Part shown: positions 38,781 through 51,666 of the stretch, one piece after another
Layout of the letters: every line of letters starts with the position of its first letter
Numbering within the stretch: the first letter of the stretch is position 1
Assembly: GCA_025435555.1 (NCBI GenBank)
Contig: JAIWWG010000029.1
Location: 273,940-337,939, forward strand
Direction: 5' to 3'
DNA: 64,000 nucleotides
Source: Chytriomyces cf. hyalinus JEL632
Lineage: Eukaryota; Chytridiomycota; Chytridiomycetes; Chytridiales; Chytriomycetaceae
Translations under genes and position numbers: made by a program
Notes under the pieces: model-generated
Seen by the model: only the letters and a program-made list of their open reading frames with translations
Database searches by the model: none
Told to the model about the DNA's origin: nothing

Positions 38781-39716
38781 TCAGGAAACCATGTTAATGT
38801 CCTCTAACTTCACGTCCAAGTTCAATAGTACGCTGTTTGGGATATCGCAAAGGAGCGAATTCGGCATCAGATACTCTGGAGTTCGTTCCCCGGAATCTCC
38901 ATCCAACGCGTACCCGGTTCCTGTATACTCATACCTTAATACGCAGTCACTCGTTCATCTGCTCTGAATTATTACTGACCTTGAAAGAGGTAATTGCATC
39001 CAATCGAATGATAGAAAAATCCACGGACATCATACAACGTGACCTCTTCCATCGCAAGAAACTTGTCAGCGCTGTAAAAGTCGGGATGCGCAATTTTTTG
39101 CTGAACTGGCATTTCTGCGACTTTCCTGTCATTCCGCGTTACTCAGCAAACCGAAACAACTCTAAACAAACAAACGCTGCGACCTCACCTGAGGCGGCCG
39201 GTAGGATCAATCTCATCAAAATCTGTGCTTTTCAAGGCCGAGACAAATGGCGCGACACGCCCCCACACAGCGTCCCCGTACTTGATCTGAATCAACCGAA
39301 GAATGCTGTCCCAGGTGGCAAGAACGCAATCCGCAGGACTTTGCATGAGCACAAGCCGGTGCCTGGTACCATCTCGCAGCCTGTTGATTAACCAGGTTTT
39401 TGAAAAGCCAAGAGAGAGCATTGCTTGTGCTGCTGAATGTCCAACGATGCGAGGCAGAGTTTCTGGGCCAAACACCTTTGAACATAGATCCAATCGTTAT
39501 GAAACTCGATCAGAATAAGTTTTCGATGAGGATGTAGCTGTTGCGCACCCACGATAGCTTCTTGCCAGGCTCGTCAGAGAGGATCGACAGCGTCTTCTCA
39601 TCCGTTCCTCGCAAGAAACGGCCGTAGACCTCAGGAAGATCTGCATCGTCAGGCAAGCGAGTCCGAGACTCGAAAAAGCGGGCAATTGCATGCACGTCCA
39701 GTTGTTGGCCTGGCAT
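38781..39716 (-). CDS. Conserved-looking protein of unknown function, head-to-head with DRC1
   Basis: Four exons (39549-39716, 39189-39475, 38980-39125, 38781-38920) give 246 residues with consistent phases. All splice sites are GT-AG with introns of 59-73 nt. I do not recognise the family. It has no signal peptide, membrane span or low complexity, and balanced composition suggests a globular cytosolic protein. Notable stretches are LPRIVGHSAAQAMLSLGFSK, TWDSILRLIQIKYGDAVWG and DVRGFFYHSIGCNYLF. The ATG at 39716 is the first in frame. Its start is only 67 bp from the DRC1 start on the other strand. That makes a shared bidirectional promoter likely and hints, by inference only, at a role in the flagellum or zoospore. 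The last exon acceptor (GTATACAG) is one of two choices; the alternative gives a shorter tail. Confidence 0.6.
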
Positions 39717-39783
39717 TCTTCCAGCGTAAATTGAGTTGCCACCTTTTTTTTAACTTAAAATTTGACAATTCCAACCTCATTCA
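39717..39783. promoter_or_regulatory. 67-bp bidirectional promoter
   Basis: The two divergent start codons are 67 bp apart. The gap is A/T-rich with an 8-T run and no TATA box. Both 5' UTRs must be very short or overlap the neighbouring coding region. Confidence 0.45.
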
Positions 39784-42654
<2,871 letters not shown>

Positions 42655-42747
42655 GATCGCTTTTTTATTTAAAAAAAAAACGGTAGAGGAGACCAAGAAT
42701 ATATAGTACATGGCATCTGATAAGTGTGAAGCGATTGAGACTTGCGA

Positions 42748-44260
42748 ATGCACATGTTAAATATATTGGTCGAAGGAGATGGCAAAAAGAAAAAGAAGAA
42801 AATGGGTGAAAAGAAACACAACTTTGGCAACACCGACGACGGCAGCGACTTTGAGCACAGCGGTGATGAAGGCGCAGCCACACAGATTCAAGTGGGACTC
42901 CCAGCGGAGGAGAAGGACGCTTCCGACTGCAGAATGTGAGTGTCACCCGCTTTTTTCAGGCTATTTTATGCTTATTTTGCCTCTCTCGATGCCAGGTACC
43001 AGGAAAAGTACCCAGAAGTGGACGACCTCGTGATGGTGAATGTGCGCCAGATTGCTGAGGTGAACAGTGTTTTATGTGGGTCTCACAGTCACCAACGCTG
43101 ACACCAACACCAATCCCCATTTAAGATGGGTGCATATGTCCACCTTCTTGAATACAACAACACGGAAGGAATGATCCTCCTGTCCGAATTATCCCGACGA
43201 CGTATCCGATCCATCCAGAAGCATATTAGGGTGGGCAAGAACGAGGTGGTTGTTGTGCTGCGAGTGGACCGCGAGAAGGGATACATTGACTTGTCGAAAA
43301 GAAGAGTTTCTCCAGAAGATATTGCAAAGTGTGAGGAGAAGTTCACAAAGAGTCGACAGGTGAATCATTTTTTCTGCACCCTTGTTTTATATCCGATGTT
43401 TCACTGGGAGCCGGATTCGAAGGAAAGATGGATGATGCAAGTTTCGACTTGGCGCGTGAATTATCTGATACTATCGCGAAATGCAATACCTCCGCTGGTT
43501 CTAACCATACGACATACCAAATAGGTTCACTCTATCATGAGGCACGTTTCAGACCGCACTGGAGAACCCCTCGAACAGCTCTACGAAACAATCGCCTGGC
43601 CCATCTACAAACGCTTTGGTCACGCTTACGACGCTTTCAAAATCGCCATCAAGTAAAAGAGATTTGTTTTGCTGAGTTCCAGCTGATTTTACTGATACTC
43701 GAATCATTGCGAATTCACCAGCGAACCTGACAAGGTCTTTGAAGGCCTGACGATTCCACCCAACATTTACCAAGAACTCATCCACAACATCAAACGTCGT
43801 TTAACTCCACAAGCCACAAAAATCCGATCGGACATTGAAGTGACTTGCTTCGGATATGAAGGAATTGACGCTATCAAAGCCGCTTTGACTGCCGGTGAGG
43901 CATGCAGCACCGAGGCTGTTCCCATCAAAATTCAGTTGGTTGCGCCTCCATTGTACGTCATGACCACAAACAGTTTGGACAAAGTCGCCGGCGTAGCAGT
44001 TATGGAGAAGGCGATTCTGAAGATTGAGGAAGTGATGAAGGGATACATGGGAAGTCTGACTGTCAAGATGAAGGTGATACTTGTTTTCATCATTTTGGGT
44101 GTATTGATCCTTATCGATACTCTTTTATTTTTTTCAGCCACGTGCAGTCAGTGAGAATGAGGATATGGAGCTGGAAAAGATGATGGACGAAGCAGACCGC
44201 ATGAACCGCGACATCAGTGGAGACGAAGATGATTCCGAAGGATCAGATGGCGATGATTGA
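42748..44260 (+). CDS. SUI2: Translation initiation factor eIF2 alpha subunit
   Basis: Six exons (42748-42935, 42996-43059, 43126-43359, 43525-43652, 43722-44073, 44138-44260) give 362 residues. The S1/OB domain holds [20 protein letters not shown] and the regulatory loop [17 protein letters not shown]. The Ser in SELSRR is the equivalent of Ser51, phosphorylated by Gcn2-type kinases. [38 protein letters not shown] and [10 protein letters not shown] follow, and the tail is acidic. eIF2 delivers initiator Met-tRNA to the 40S subunit. Usual length is ~300-315. The excess is an N-terminal Lys- then acid-rich extension of up to ~60 residues before [11 protein letters not shown]. The true start could be the ATG at 42748, 42754 or 42802. 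The gene starts only 93 bp after DRC1 ends. Confidence 0.95.
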
Positions 44261-44496
44261 TAACTTCACTGCAAAGGAGTGAGGGGTAATGAATGTGGTG
44301 GTTTGAGTGCTGAATACTTTTTTTTTGTCCCTGGGTCATCCATTAAAACCCACTGATCCTTTCGTTCATGTAATTATGTAAAGCTGTGGGACAGCGTCAT
44401 TGATGTCACTGGCAACTCATCATCCATTTTAACTCCGCAAATGAGGTGCCTTTGCGAAACGTGATAAATTGTTAGGAAAAAGAAACCAAACACAGC

Positions 44497-45006
44497 ATGT
44501 TTACAGTGCAATGTGCACTCAGTAATGGCCCCGAGCTCACCATGAGCCGTGTAAAATTCAAACGCGACGCCACTGTCTTCGACCTCAAGAGCGCTACTCA
44601 TGCGAAGATGGCTAATGACCTGGCAAGGGTTGACGAACACCGACTCACTCTTGTGAGGATTTTCAAGGAGGTGGAGAAGGAAAATGAGGAGACGGAGGTG
44701 GTGGGCGGCCTTAAGAAAGCCGGACTCATGAGCTCCGCTGAGTGTCTCAGCCGCGCAAGCTACGGCAAGCTACCTGAAGATGCAGTCGAGCCGGAGCCTT
44801 CCCATTACGATTCTATTGGCGCCTGCAAGACAATAAACGGATGCTGTTTCAAAGTGCGCCTTTCTTTTTCGATGACTCTTGTACGACCAGGCCTTCTATG
44901 TCATTCATTGCTTGCGACAAAAATCGCATTATTAAGCGACGGCGCGGCGCTTGGAAGTGTAAACGTTGTATTTGTAGCCGAGTTTACAGACTGCAATGCA
45001 GTGTAA
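44497..45006 (+). CDS. Possible crinkler-type (CRN) header ORF
   Basis: An ATG frame of 169 codons; only the first ~119 look like real protein, with a possible donor GTGCGC at 44854. It opens FTVQCALSNGPELTM and has DATVFDLKSATHAKM then DEHRLTLVRIFKEVE. The order of a short beta-type start, a helix and the DxxxLTL strand resembles the ubiquitin-like header of crinkler/RHS-type proteins known from chytrids, Rhizophagus and oomycetes. The match is by layout, not by a decisive motif. A nuclease or kinase-like C-terminal domain that CRN proteins usually carry is not seen downstream. It may be truncated by the broken minus-strand gene at 44901-45175. Confidence 0.3.
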   Translation: MFTVQCALSNGPELTMSRVKFKRDATVFDLKSATHAKMANDLARVDEHRLTLVRIFKEVEKENEETEVVGGLKKAGLMSSAECLSRASYGKLPEDAVEPEPSHYDSIGACKTINGCCFKVRLSFSMTLVRPGLLCHSLLATKIALLSDGAALGSVNVVFVAEFTDCNAV

Positions 45007-45175
45007 TTGCTGTTGGATCCGTAAAATGCGACTTTGGAACCTACGTTGACACCGTTTTTGATGCTATTCCACCAGTAACAGTTAACGAACCAGTGCTTAC
45101 ATTGGTACTAGCAGTTGTATTGAAAATATTGACCGTTCCAGAAGAAAATCCGTAATATTATTTGCCATTTCTTTT
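44901..45175 (-). pseudogene. Broken gene with phage/giant-virus virion-type motifs
   Basis: On the minus strand a possible ATG near 45175 (MANNI) is followed, after frame changes, by STGSLTVTGGIASK and then GSKVAFYGSNSNYTALQS, ATNTTFTLPSAAPSLNNA and a stop at 44901-44903. Motifs of the kind TGSLxVxGGIG and TxTLPSAAP recur in tail-fibre and virion structural proteins of phages and large DNA viruses; this is from general knowledge, not a search. At least two one-base frame breaks are needed to read through, one inside an A run. I treat it as a decayed insertion. It lies next to the accessory region and outside the visible inverted repeat. Confidence 0.4.
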
Positions 45176-45573
45176 TACTTGTGACACTGTAAAAACAATT
45201 TTGTAGTTTATATTTTATTGTTAACAAAGAACGCTTTTTGCGCCGAATTTGGTGACAACGCTGTCACGCAACTGGCTGGTGGCGATGCCGGTAACCCAAT
45301 GGACAACTCCGACCATGCTGCAGCATCTCAAGTTTCCAATGGTCTGGCAATTGACCAAACCTTCTACAAGCACATGTTTTGTCAACGCCAAAGGCAAACC
45401 AAATTCCACTCTGAAGTTCGCACAAAAAGGTGATTTATTATATTCTATTTTCCGGAAACAACAGATGCGGCGAAAGGATGCTTTCATGGGTCGAATGAGC
45501 AGGCGACCCCGTGGTCGCAGTGGTCGCATGGTGGCAGTGGTAGCCGAACAGTTTCCTCGTCCAATTCTTCAAC
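45176..45573. other. Unassigned accessory sequence
   Basis: Several short open frames on both strands (for example 45249-45433 plus) with no recognisable domain and no good start. It links the broken virion-like gene to the inverted repeat. Confidence 0.3.
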
Positions 45574-45649
45574 AAGAAAATGTGTCGTCCGTCTTGTTCA
45601 TGCTAAGATGGAGTATTGGGGAACGGAACGACAGAGTTTTGGGGAACCA

Positions 45650-45704
45650 TGGAGCCGTGGGGGACGATGGAGCCGTGGGGGACGATGGAGCCGTGGGGAG
45701 CTGA
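45650..45704 (+). repeat. 18-bp tandem repeat, three copies
   Basis: Three copies of GGAGCCGTGGGGGACGAT, the last partial, just upstream of the minisatellite. Mirrored in the right arm near 63870-63925. Confidence 0.85.
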
Positions 45705-45809
45705 ACGGTGGATTCTGTTACTTTTAAAATGGCGTTAGAATGAAGTAGGGAATGCGCGGTGGAGGAATGTGGGAGTTGGTTAAGTGCGTTCCGTTGACAG
45801 AACGCTGAT

Positions 45810-46330
45810 TCAGTGGGGGCCTTGCCATCGACACAGCTACCGCACGGAACGCGGAACCAGTGGGGGCCTTGCCATGGACACGGCTACCGCACAGTCCACA
45901 GATACAGTGGGGGCCTTGCCATCAACACGGTTACCGCACAGTCCGCAGATACAGTGGGGGCCTTGCCATGGACACGGCTACCGCACAGTCCGCAGATACA
46001 GTGGGGGCCTTGCCATCAACACGGTTACCGCACAGTCCGCAGATACAGTGGGGGCCTTGCCATGGACACGGCTACCGCACAGTCCGCAGACACAGTGGGG
46101 GCCTTGCCATGGACACGGCTACCGCACAGTCCGCAGATACAGTGGGGGCCTTGCCATGGACACGGTTACCGCACAGTCCGCAGATACAGTGGGGGCCTTG
46201 CCATGGACACGGCTACCGCACAGTCCGCAGATACAGTGGGGGCCTTGCCATGGACACGGCTGACGCACGGAGCGCGGAACCAGTGGGGGCCTTGCCATGG
46301 ACTCGGCTAACGCACAGTCTGCAGATGCAG
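45810..46330 (+). repeat. 47-bp minisatellite, about 11 units
   Basis: Units start CAGTGGGGGCCTTGCCAT and contain ACACGGCTACCGCACAGTCC; spacing between successive starts is 47 bp (for example 45905 to 45952). Variants alternate ATGGACACGG with ATCAACACGG. Because 47 is not a multiple of three and no unit contains a plus-strand stop in any frame, all three forward frames are open for ~500 bp and read the same three peptide phrases in rotation (MGALPWTRLPHSPQI-type). Translation is not supported by any other sign. Confidence 0.95.
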
Positions 46331-48060
46331 CCATGGAAACGCACGGAACTGGCCTTGAGTTTGAAGGGTGGACGGGAGGACTTATCTTGTTGTGAAATAT
46401 TTGCCATCCAAACGGCCACGCGTCTGCAAATATTTTTTATAGTTTTATATTTTATTAAAATCTGTCACGACAAGCAAGGTATCTTGATGACGAGTAAACC
46501 AAATGCAGTGCTGTTGCTGACTTCACATCAAGCATGGAGCAGAAGGCCATGGGAAAAGTTGTCTGAGAATGGTTGTTTTAGAACAAAGACTGCAGTCCGT
46601 CTTTCCGCAACATTATTTTGGCAACCCTTCTGGACAGCAGCACAGAAACTTATTTCAGACGCAAACAAACAGAATGGGTTTGAACAATAAAAAGCATATG
46701 CAGTCAACTGAGTGTCAATACGGATATGGTTCGTGCATTCAAGACTTTTTTAAATTAGGCGGGATTCAGGACGTTGACTGATATTCCACAGAGCGAAAAG
46801 CATACAAATCAAGTCTTTGATGAAATCGAGCTTAAATTTGGGTTTGGTTCCGGCGCCTGGAACACTGTAACAAATGGGATCGCTGCGACAAGTGGAATCA
46901 AACAGACGTTGGGCACTTCAGAACATGAATTGTCTCATGACCCAACCCTGCCAACAGAAGACACAGTTCAACTCATTGTTTGTCAGGATGAGGAAATTAA
47001 GGATGAACTGGGGCACGCAGTTGCATGGATGGACAAGTTCCCACCATTGTGGTTCAAAGCAGCCGAAAAGCACTATTTCGAACGTCAGGAATGTTGCGGA
47101 TCCTGGTCTGTTGAATTCAGTCGTAGGACGTGTAATTCTTTATTTACACATTGCCAATCTTAACTATTTCTTTACGATCACTCATCTTTCTTCTGGATGT
47201 TTTTCAGTCTCTGTCTTTTCATCCAATCATTTTATTCGATAGTTGTTTTACAAACTACCTCTTTGTTCTGTTTTTTCTGATTCACACAATGGGTCACTTG
47301 ACCATTGTTCTTAGTGTTTCGTATTTGACATCTGCTTCTCCCTTGAGAACAGATCTTTATCTTCTACTATTTGCTCTCTGTTGCAGTATTGTTCTTATCG
47401 ACTGCGTATATCCTTAGGTTAGCCAGTTATGATACTTCTTCTTTCTTACGCTAATAGTTGTATGATTCCTTAGTTGATATATTAAAGAGTAGTAACTATC
47501 GATACAAGCTTTAAGAACTTCACGAAGATCGCTATATAGTCGTGTTCCAGCGCCTATATTTCTACATGGTCAAGGTGGACCAGCAGTCTCCTCATGTACT
47601 CAACATAAAGGAAAGCTCAAAATCTCTGGAATACATGAAGATGTGGGAAACAGGTGTTTGAGCACCTGCAGACCCCATACGTAACAAAGATGTGAAATAC
47701 ACATGACTTCATGTAAACATAGACAAGCCACAGGGGCAGTAACACACCATCAATCACACACACAGGTCTCTGGCACATCTGCCAAGTCCTACAAGCACCC
47801 ACGTGCCATCCACAGCTATTTATGGTCACTGGATGAGAAGTTGTGAGGCATATTGCCAAGACCCCAATAAAGCTTTATTTACACAAAGTTGGGACCTTGA
47901 ACGATCCACCACAATAACACACCATGTTTCTTCATCTGATAGATACTCAGAGAACTCCGACACCACATTGTCAGGTATCAGATAGTCTTCAGGATGAACT
48001 TCAGAGAAGTCTGATTCATTGTCAGATAGGAGTTTAATACCCTTAGAAGGTGTATTGACT
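46331..48060. other. Unassigned arm sequence between minisatellite and retroelement
   Basis: A 390-nt plus-strand frame at 46774-47163 opens at a TTG and contains DELGHAVAWMDKFPPLWFK and a Cys-rich end, but has no ATG and no family match I know. The rest (47170-48060) is A/T-rich with short frames only. Mirrored at 61514-63244. Confidence 0.3.
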
Positions 48061-48072
48061 AACAACACCTCA

Positions 48073-48589
48073 TACTTGGATGATCCAAAATGGGGTTCAG
48101 CTATACCACAAGCCTACGCTGATGCAAGCTACGCAGAAGACACAGGCAGGAAGTGCCACAGTCACATGGTTTAGCAAGAAACAGCCAGTAGTTGCTCTCT
48201 CTTCCACAGAGGCAGAATACTATGCCCTAAGTGAAGCTGTCAAAGAAGCACTATGGGTGTGGCACCTGCTAGATGAAGTTGGTGTCAAGCTCAATGACCC
48301 CACAACCATTCACCAAGACAACATGTTGACCATAGCTATAGCTCTAAACCCAATACAGCACCAGCATGTAAAACATATGGATGTAAAGGTACATTTTCTA
48401 CGAGACCACTTAGACAAGCAGGATGTGAAGATGGTCTACTGTCCTACTGAAGACATGGTAGCTGGCATAATGACAAAAAGTCTACCTCCAAGACTACACT
48501 GCAAATTCATGCAGTTGCTCAGTCTTAGATCATTGGCAGCCCTCAAGGGTTTGACCAACCACCCATACACAAATGAATGGAAGTTTTGA
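48073..48589 (+). pseudogene. Copia RNase H fragment
   Basis: Reads YLDDPKWGSAI and YADASYAED in one frame. After a frame change near 48150 it reads GSATVTWFSKKQPVVALSST, EAEYYALSEAVKEALW, HQDNMLTIAIALNPIQHQHV and VYCPTEDMVAGIMTKSLPP. These are the copia RNase H and tail motifs. It ends in TGA at 48587-48589. Confidence 0.85.
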
Positions 48590-48654
48590 TAAACTCCAGG
48601 TGACACAATATGCATCCTCATGTAATTATTGTTTCTCATTTAACACAACTACAA

Positions 48655-49938
48655 ATGTACCCCAAAGAAGCCACCACGTTATCTCTCAAGCCCCTCCCAG
48701 TGTTGGCAAGCGCTGCTACGTTTGCTGAGTTCAAGAGGAACCTCCTCAACAAGTGTGGAAGCACTTACGGTTTCTACAAGGAGATCTATGTCGAGGAATC
48801 TGAAAGAACAGCCACCAAATGCAGTTTCAACCGACTCACTGACTGACCTACCGACAGACAATCACTGACCGACTTCGAGGCGGAGCAACTGGGACGAGTT
48901 GAGGCTGCTGAGGAAGCTGCAAGAGAATGCTGGATAGCCAAACTGGAAGCTGCCACTGCCCTGGAGAATGCATTGACAAACAACAACAGGCCAGACACTC
49001 CAACTGATGCAGGTGCACTCCAGGCTATTTGTGGAGCCTCACAGGCAGCTGCCAACGCGCATGAGTTAGCTAAGTACACCTTGGATGCTCAACGATGCAA
49101 GTTTGATTCTGAAATCAGACTTTACTCCCTTCACCAACAGGCCCTTGACCCTCTGATCAAACGTTTCGAATCAAAGGAGAAGGCTCATGATTGTTGGGTG
49201 GCCCTACTCAGGACCTCCATTGATCTAGTTGACTCATCAGTGACCATTGCCCAGTGTGATCACTTTGGCGCAATGCTAGATGAACTGTATCTCCAGTGCA
49301 ACTCACGCAACAGCATTGACATGCTTGCGGAGTGGGACCAATCCTGGGAAACTATAGTGGGAGAATTTCCCATCAACAGGAAGCTGTGGTATGAGCTCCA
49401 CAGCCGGCACTTCACCATCAATAAAAGCTGCACACCAGAGGTGGACGCTGCGCTGGCTGTGAAGTTCAAACGCCGAATCCTGGAGGTGGTACCCGTGGGT
49501 GACAGGGACTATGCCCCACTGACGCTTGCCATCCAGAATGACAAGCTAAAGTGCACCATGGGGTCAGCTGAGATACTGAAGCAGCTGACAGAATTGGCCC
49601 AACTGCAGTCTTACAACGTTAAGCCAGTGAAAGCCAAGATCATGGGTCAAAAGAGTGGCAAACAAGCTGCTGATGACTTGGATCTGAGAGAGAAGAAGCA
49701 ACCAAAAATGGAGTTCTATTGTTCTCACCACAAGGAGAACAGCTCTCATTCTACAGAGGATTGTCGGTTCTTGGTATCACAACAAAATTGGGGAAAGGCT
49801 CAGGTGCCCAAAGCCAGTCTCAGGAAGAAGACTAGTACCCCCAGTACAAAGCCATCAACCATCCTTAAGAAGGCCAAGACACCAATTTCATCTAGTAGAA
49901 AGGCTTACCAGACTTTGAAGCCAAAGTGGAAGAGCTGA
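48655..49938 (+). pseudogene. Copia gag with one in-frame stop
   Basis: From the ATG at 48655 (MYPKEATTLSLKPLPVLAS) the frame runs to a single TGA at 48844-48846 and continues in the same frame to 49938. The body is helical capsid-like sequence (EIRLYSLHQQALDPLIKRFE). Near the C-terminus a degenerate zinc knuckle (CSHHKENSSHSTEDC) and a Lys/Ser/Thr-rich tail are seen. The same stop is in both arms. Confidence 0.75.
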
Positions 49939-50885
49939 CCACTTGTTTAGCCAAGTCTGAATCCTCTACACCCATATGGATCCTGTCTTCCAAGACCAAT
50001 GGTGAGAAGATCTTCCACCACATGGATACTGTACCCACAAGTGCTTATTCCAATCCACACAAAATCTATCTAGACTCTGGTGCCAATCATCACATTGCGC
50101 CTGTCAAGCTGGACATCAGTAACGTTCAACATGTAGGTTCCACAACCATCGTCACTGACACGACTAACAACCAAAGACACATACAGGTGGAAGGCAACTT
50201 CAACCACTGTGTGGGCAGTAAGAATGTCAAGTTTCGGAAAGTCTTACAGTCTGACAAAGTAACTGACATTCTAATCTCTACTTCTGAATGGCTCAAAGGT
50301 ACATCTGACTGGATCATCATGACTGCTGAAGGTGCCTACTACCAGGAAGATGGATGTGATGTGCTTCATGAAGTGGCCAGGGTTGTCAATGGCATGTACC
50401 ATATGACACCTCTGGTCCAGCTCTCAGTCCAAAAGGCAGGTTCAGCCAACTGGATTGCTGCCTGCAGTAACAAAGCCACACCAGACTGCCCCATCCTGTC
50501 GGCTACCAGACGCTACAGCAAATTCAAGATGATCATGCACCCTGATGACTTGGCGCAAGCCTTGTCAATGGAAGCAGATGCTCTCGATGTCTTGTCAGCC
50601 AACATCTCTGTTGGTGAAGATGCTGACACTGAATCCAGCATGGAAGTAGAGGTAATCTATATATTCTCCATCATAACACCAGATCTGCCACCAACTCAAC
50701 CCAATTACACTCTCAGGACAACATGTAATGTGGAGTCAAGGGTTCTTTTGGAGATGCACAGGGTTTTTGGACATTTTCATTTCAAAAAGATTTTCCAAAC
50801 CTTGCGCACAGGGGAAAATCTCTCAAAGCCCACTCTATGCAACTTCATCCCCCGCTATGCGAAATCTTGGAAGGATACATACTGA
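49926..50885 (+). pseudogene. Copia protease and start of integrase
   Basis: In a different frame from gag, overlapping its last 13 nt. The retropepsin active site is YLDSGANHHI. The GAG-pre-integrase zinc-binding region begins with LLEMHRVFGHFHFKKI near the end. The frame then fails and the integrase continues in another frame. Confidence 0.8.
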
Positions 50886-51663
50886 CTGTGTGCCTCTGCC
50901 CAAGGAAACAATACCCCATCGGCACTTACATGGCACAGTCATAGTTGATGGCTGGTCCAGGTTCACAATCATGGTCACACACAGACTCAAAAGTGAATCT
51001 GAGAACATCCTCAAGTCTACCATTGACACTTGGGAGCAAGCACATGCACCACTGAAAGTCAGTGCAGTGAGGCATGATGGTGGAGAACTGAGAGACTTGT
51101 TCAAACAGTTCTGCAACACACGCACACCTCAAATAGCCAATGAAACATCACCACTGTACAACAAGGAGTACAACGGGATGGTAGAGAGACATTACAGTAT
51201 ACACAAAGGCAATGCTATCATGCTGCTGGCCCAGTCAAATCTACCACTACGTTTCACAAGCTACGCCCTCCAGTACTCAATGCATGTCAAAAACTGCATG
51301 AATCACCCAGAGGAAATACACACATCCCCTTACGAGCTTTGGTATGGAAGAGAACCTGATCTGACAAGGATTCAACCCTTTGGCTGCAAAGTCACAGTCT
51401 GGACTCACCCCCGCCAAAGAAAATCTTTCTACTCAGATAGAGGCTCCACAGGGATCTTTCTCGGTTACAACGGTAATTCCCTCTACTTGGTGTATCAAGA
51501 CAACCGCGTAAAGTCGTGCACCAATTTGGCATTCCACTCTACCTCATTCCCTGGTATGACCATCACAAGAGGAAACTCAGACATGTTATCTGAGTCTGAA
51601 CCAGACATCGAGCATGCTCCGAGATATGAGCTAAGGCCAGTCATTAAAACTCAGTGTCTCTGA
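50728..51663 (+). pseudogene. Copia integrase core
   Basis: Catalytic core with VIVDGWSRFTIMVTH, a second acidic residue in the SAVRHDGGEL region, and YNGMVERHYSIHKGNAIMLL holding the third. LWYGREPDLTRIQPFGCKV is the usual copia post-core block. It ends in TGA at 51661-51663, after which the RT resumes in the same frame with its N-terminal ~100 residues missing. Confidence 0.85.
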
Positions 51664-51666
51664 ATA

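Noticed and set aside
45810-46330. Minisatellite as a CRISPR array
   Set aside because: Units are contiguous with no unique spacers, and the genome is eukaryotic.
45784-46690. Three overlapping plus-strand frames over the minisatellite as protein genes
   Set aside because: All three come from one stop-free 47-bp unit; there is no domain, no unique start context and no support for translation.
46774-47163. A 129-codon frame in the palindrome arm as a gene
   Set aside because: It begins at TTG, follows a stop directly and has no ATG or family match; listed only within the unassigned region.
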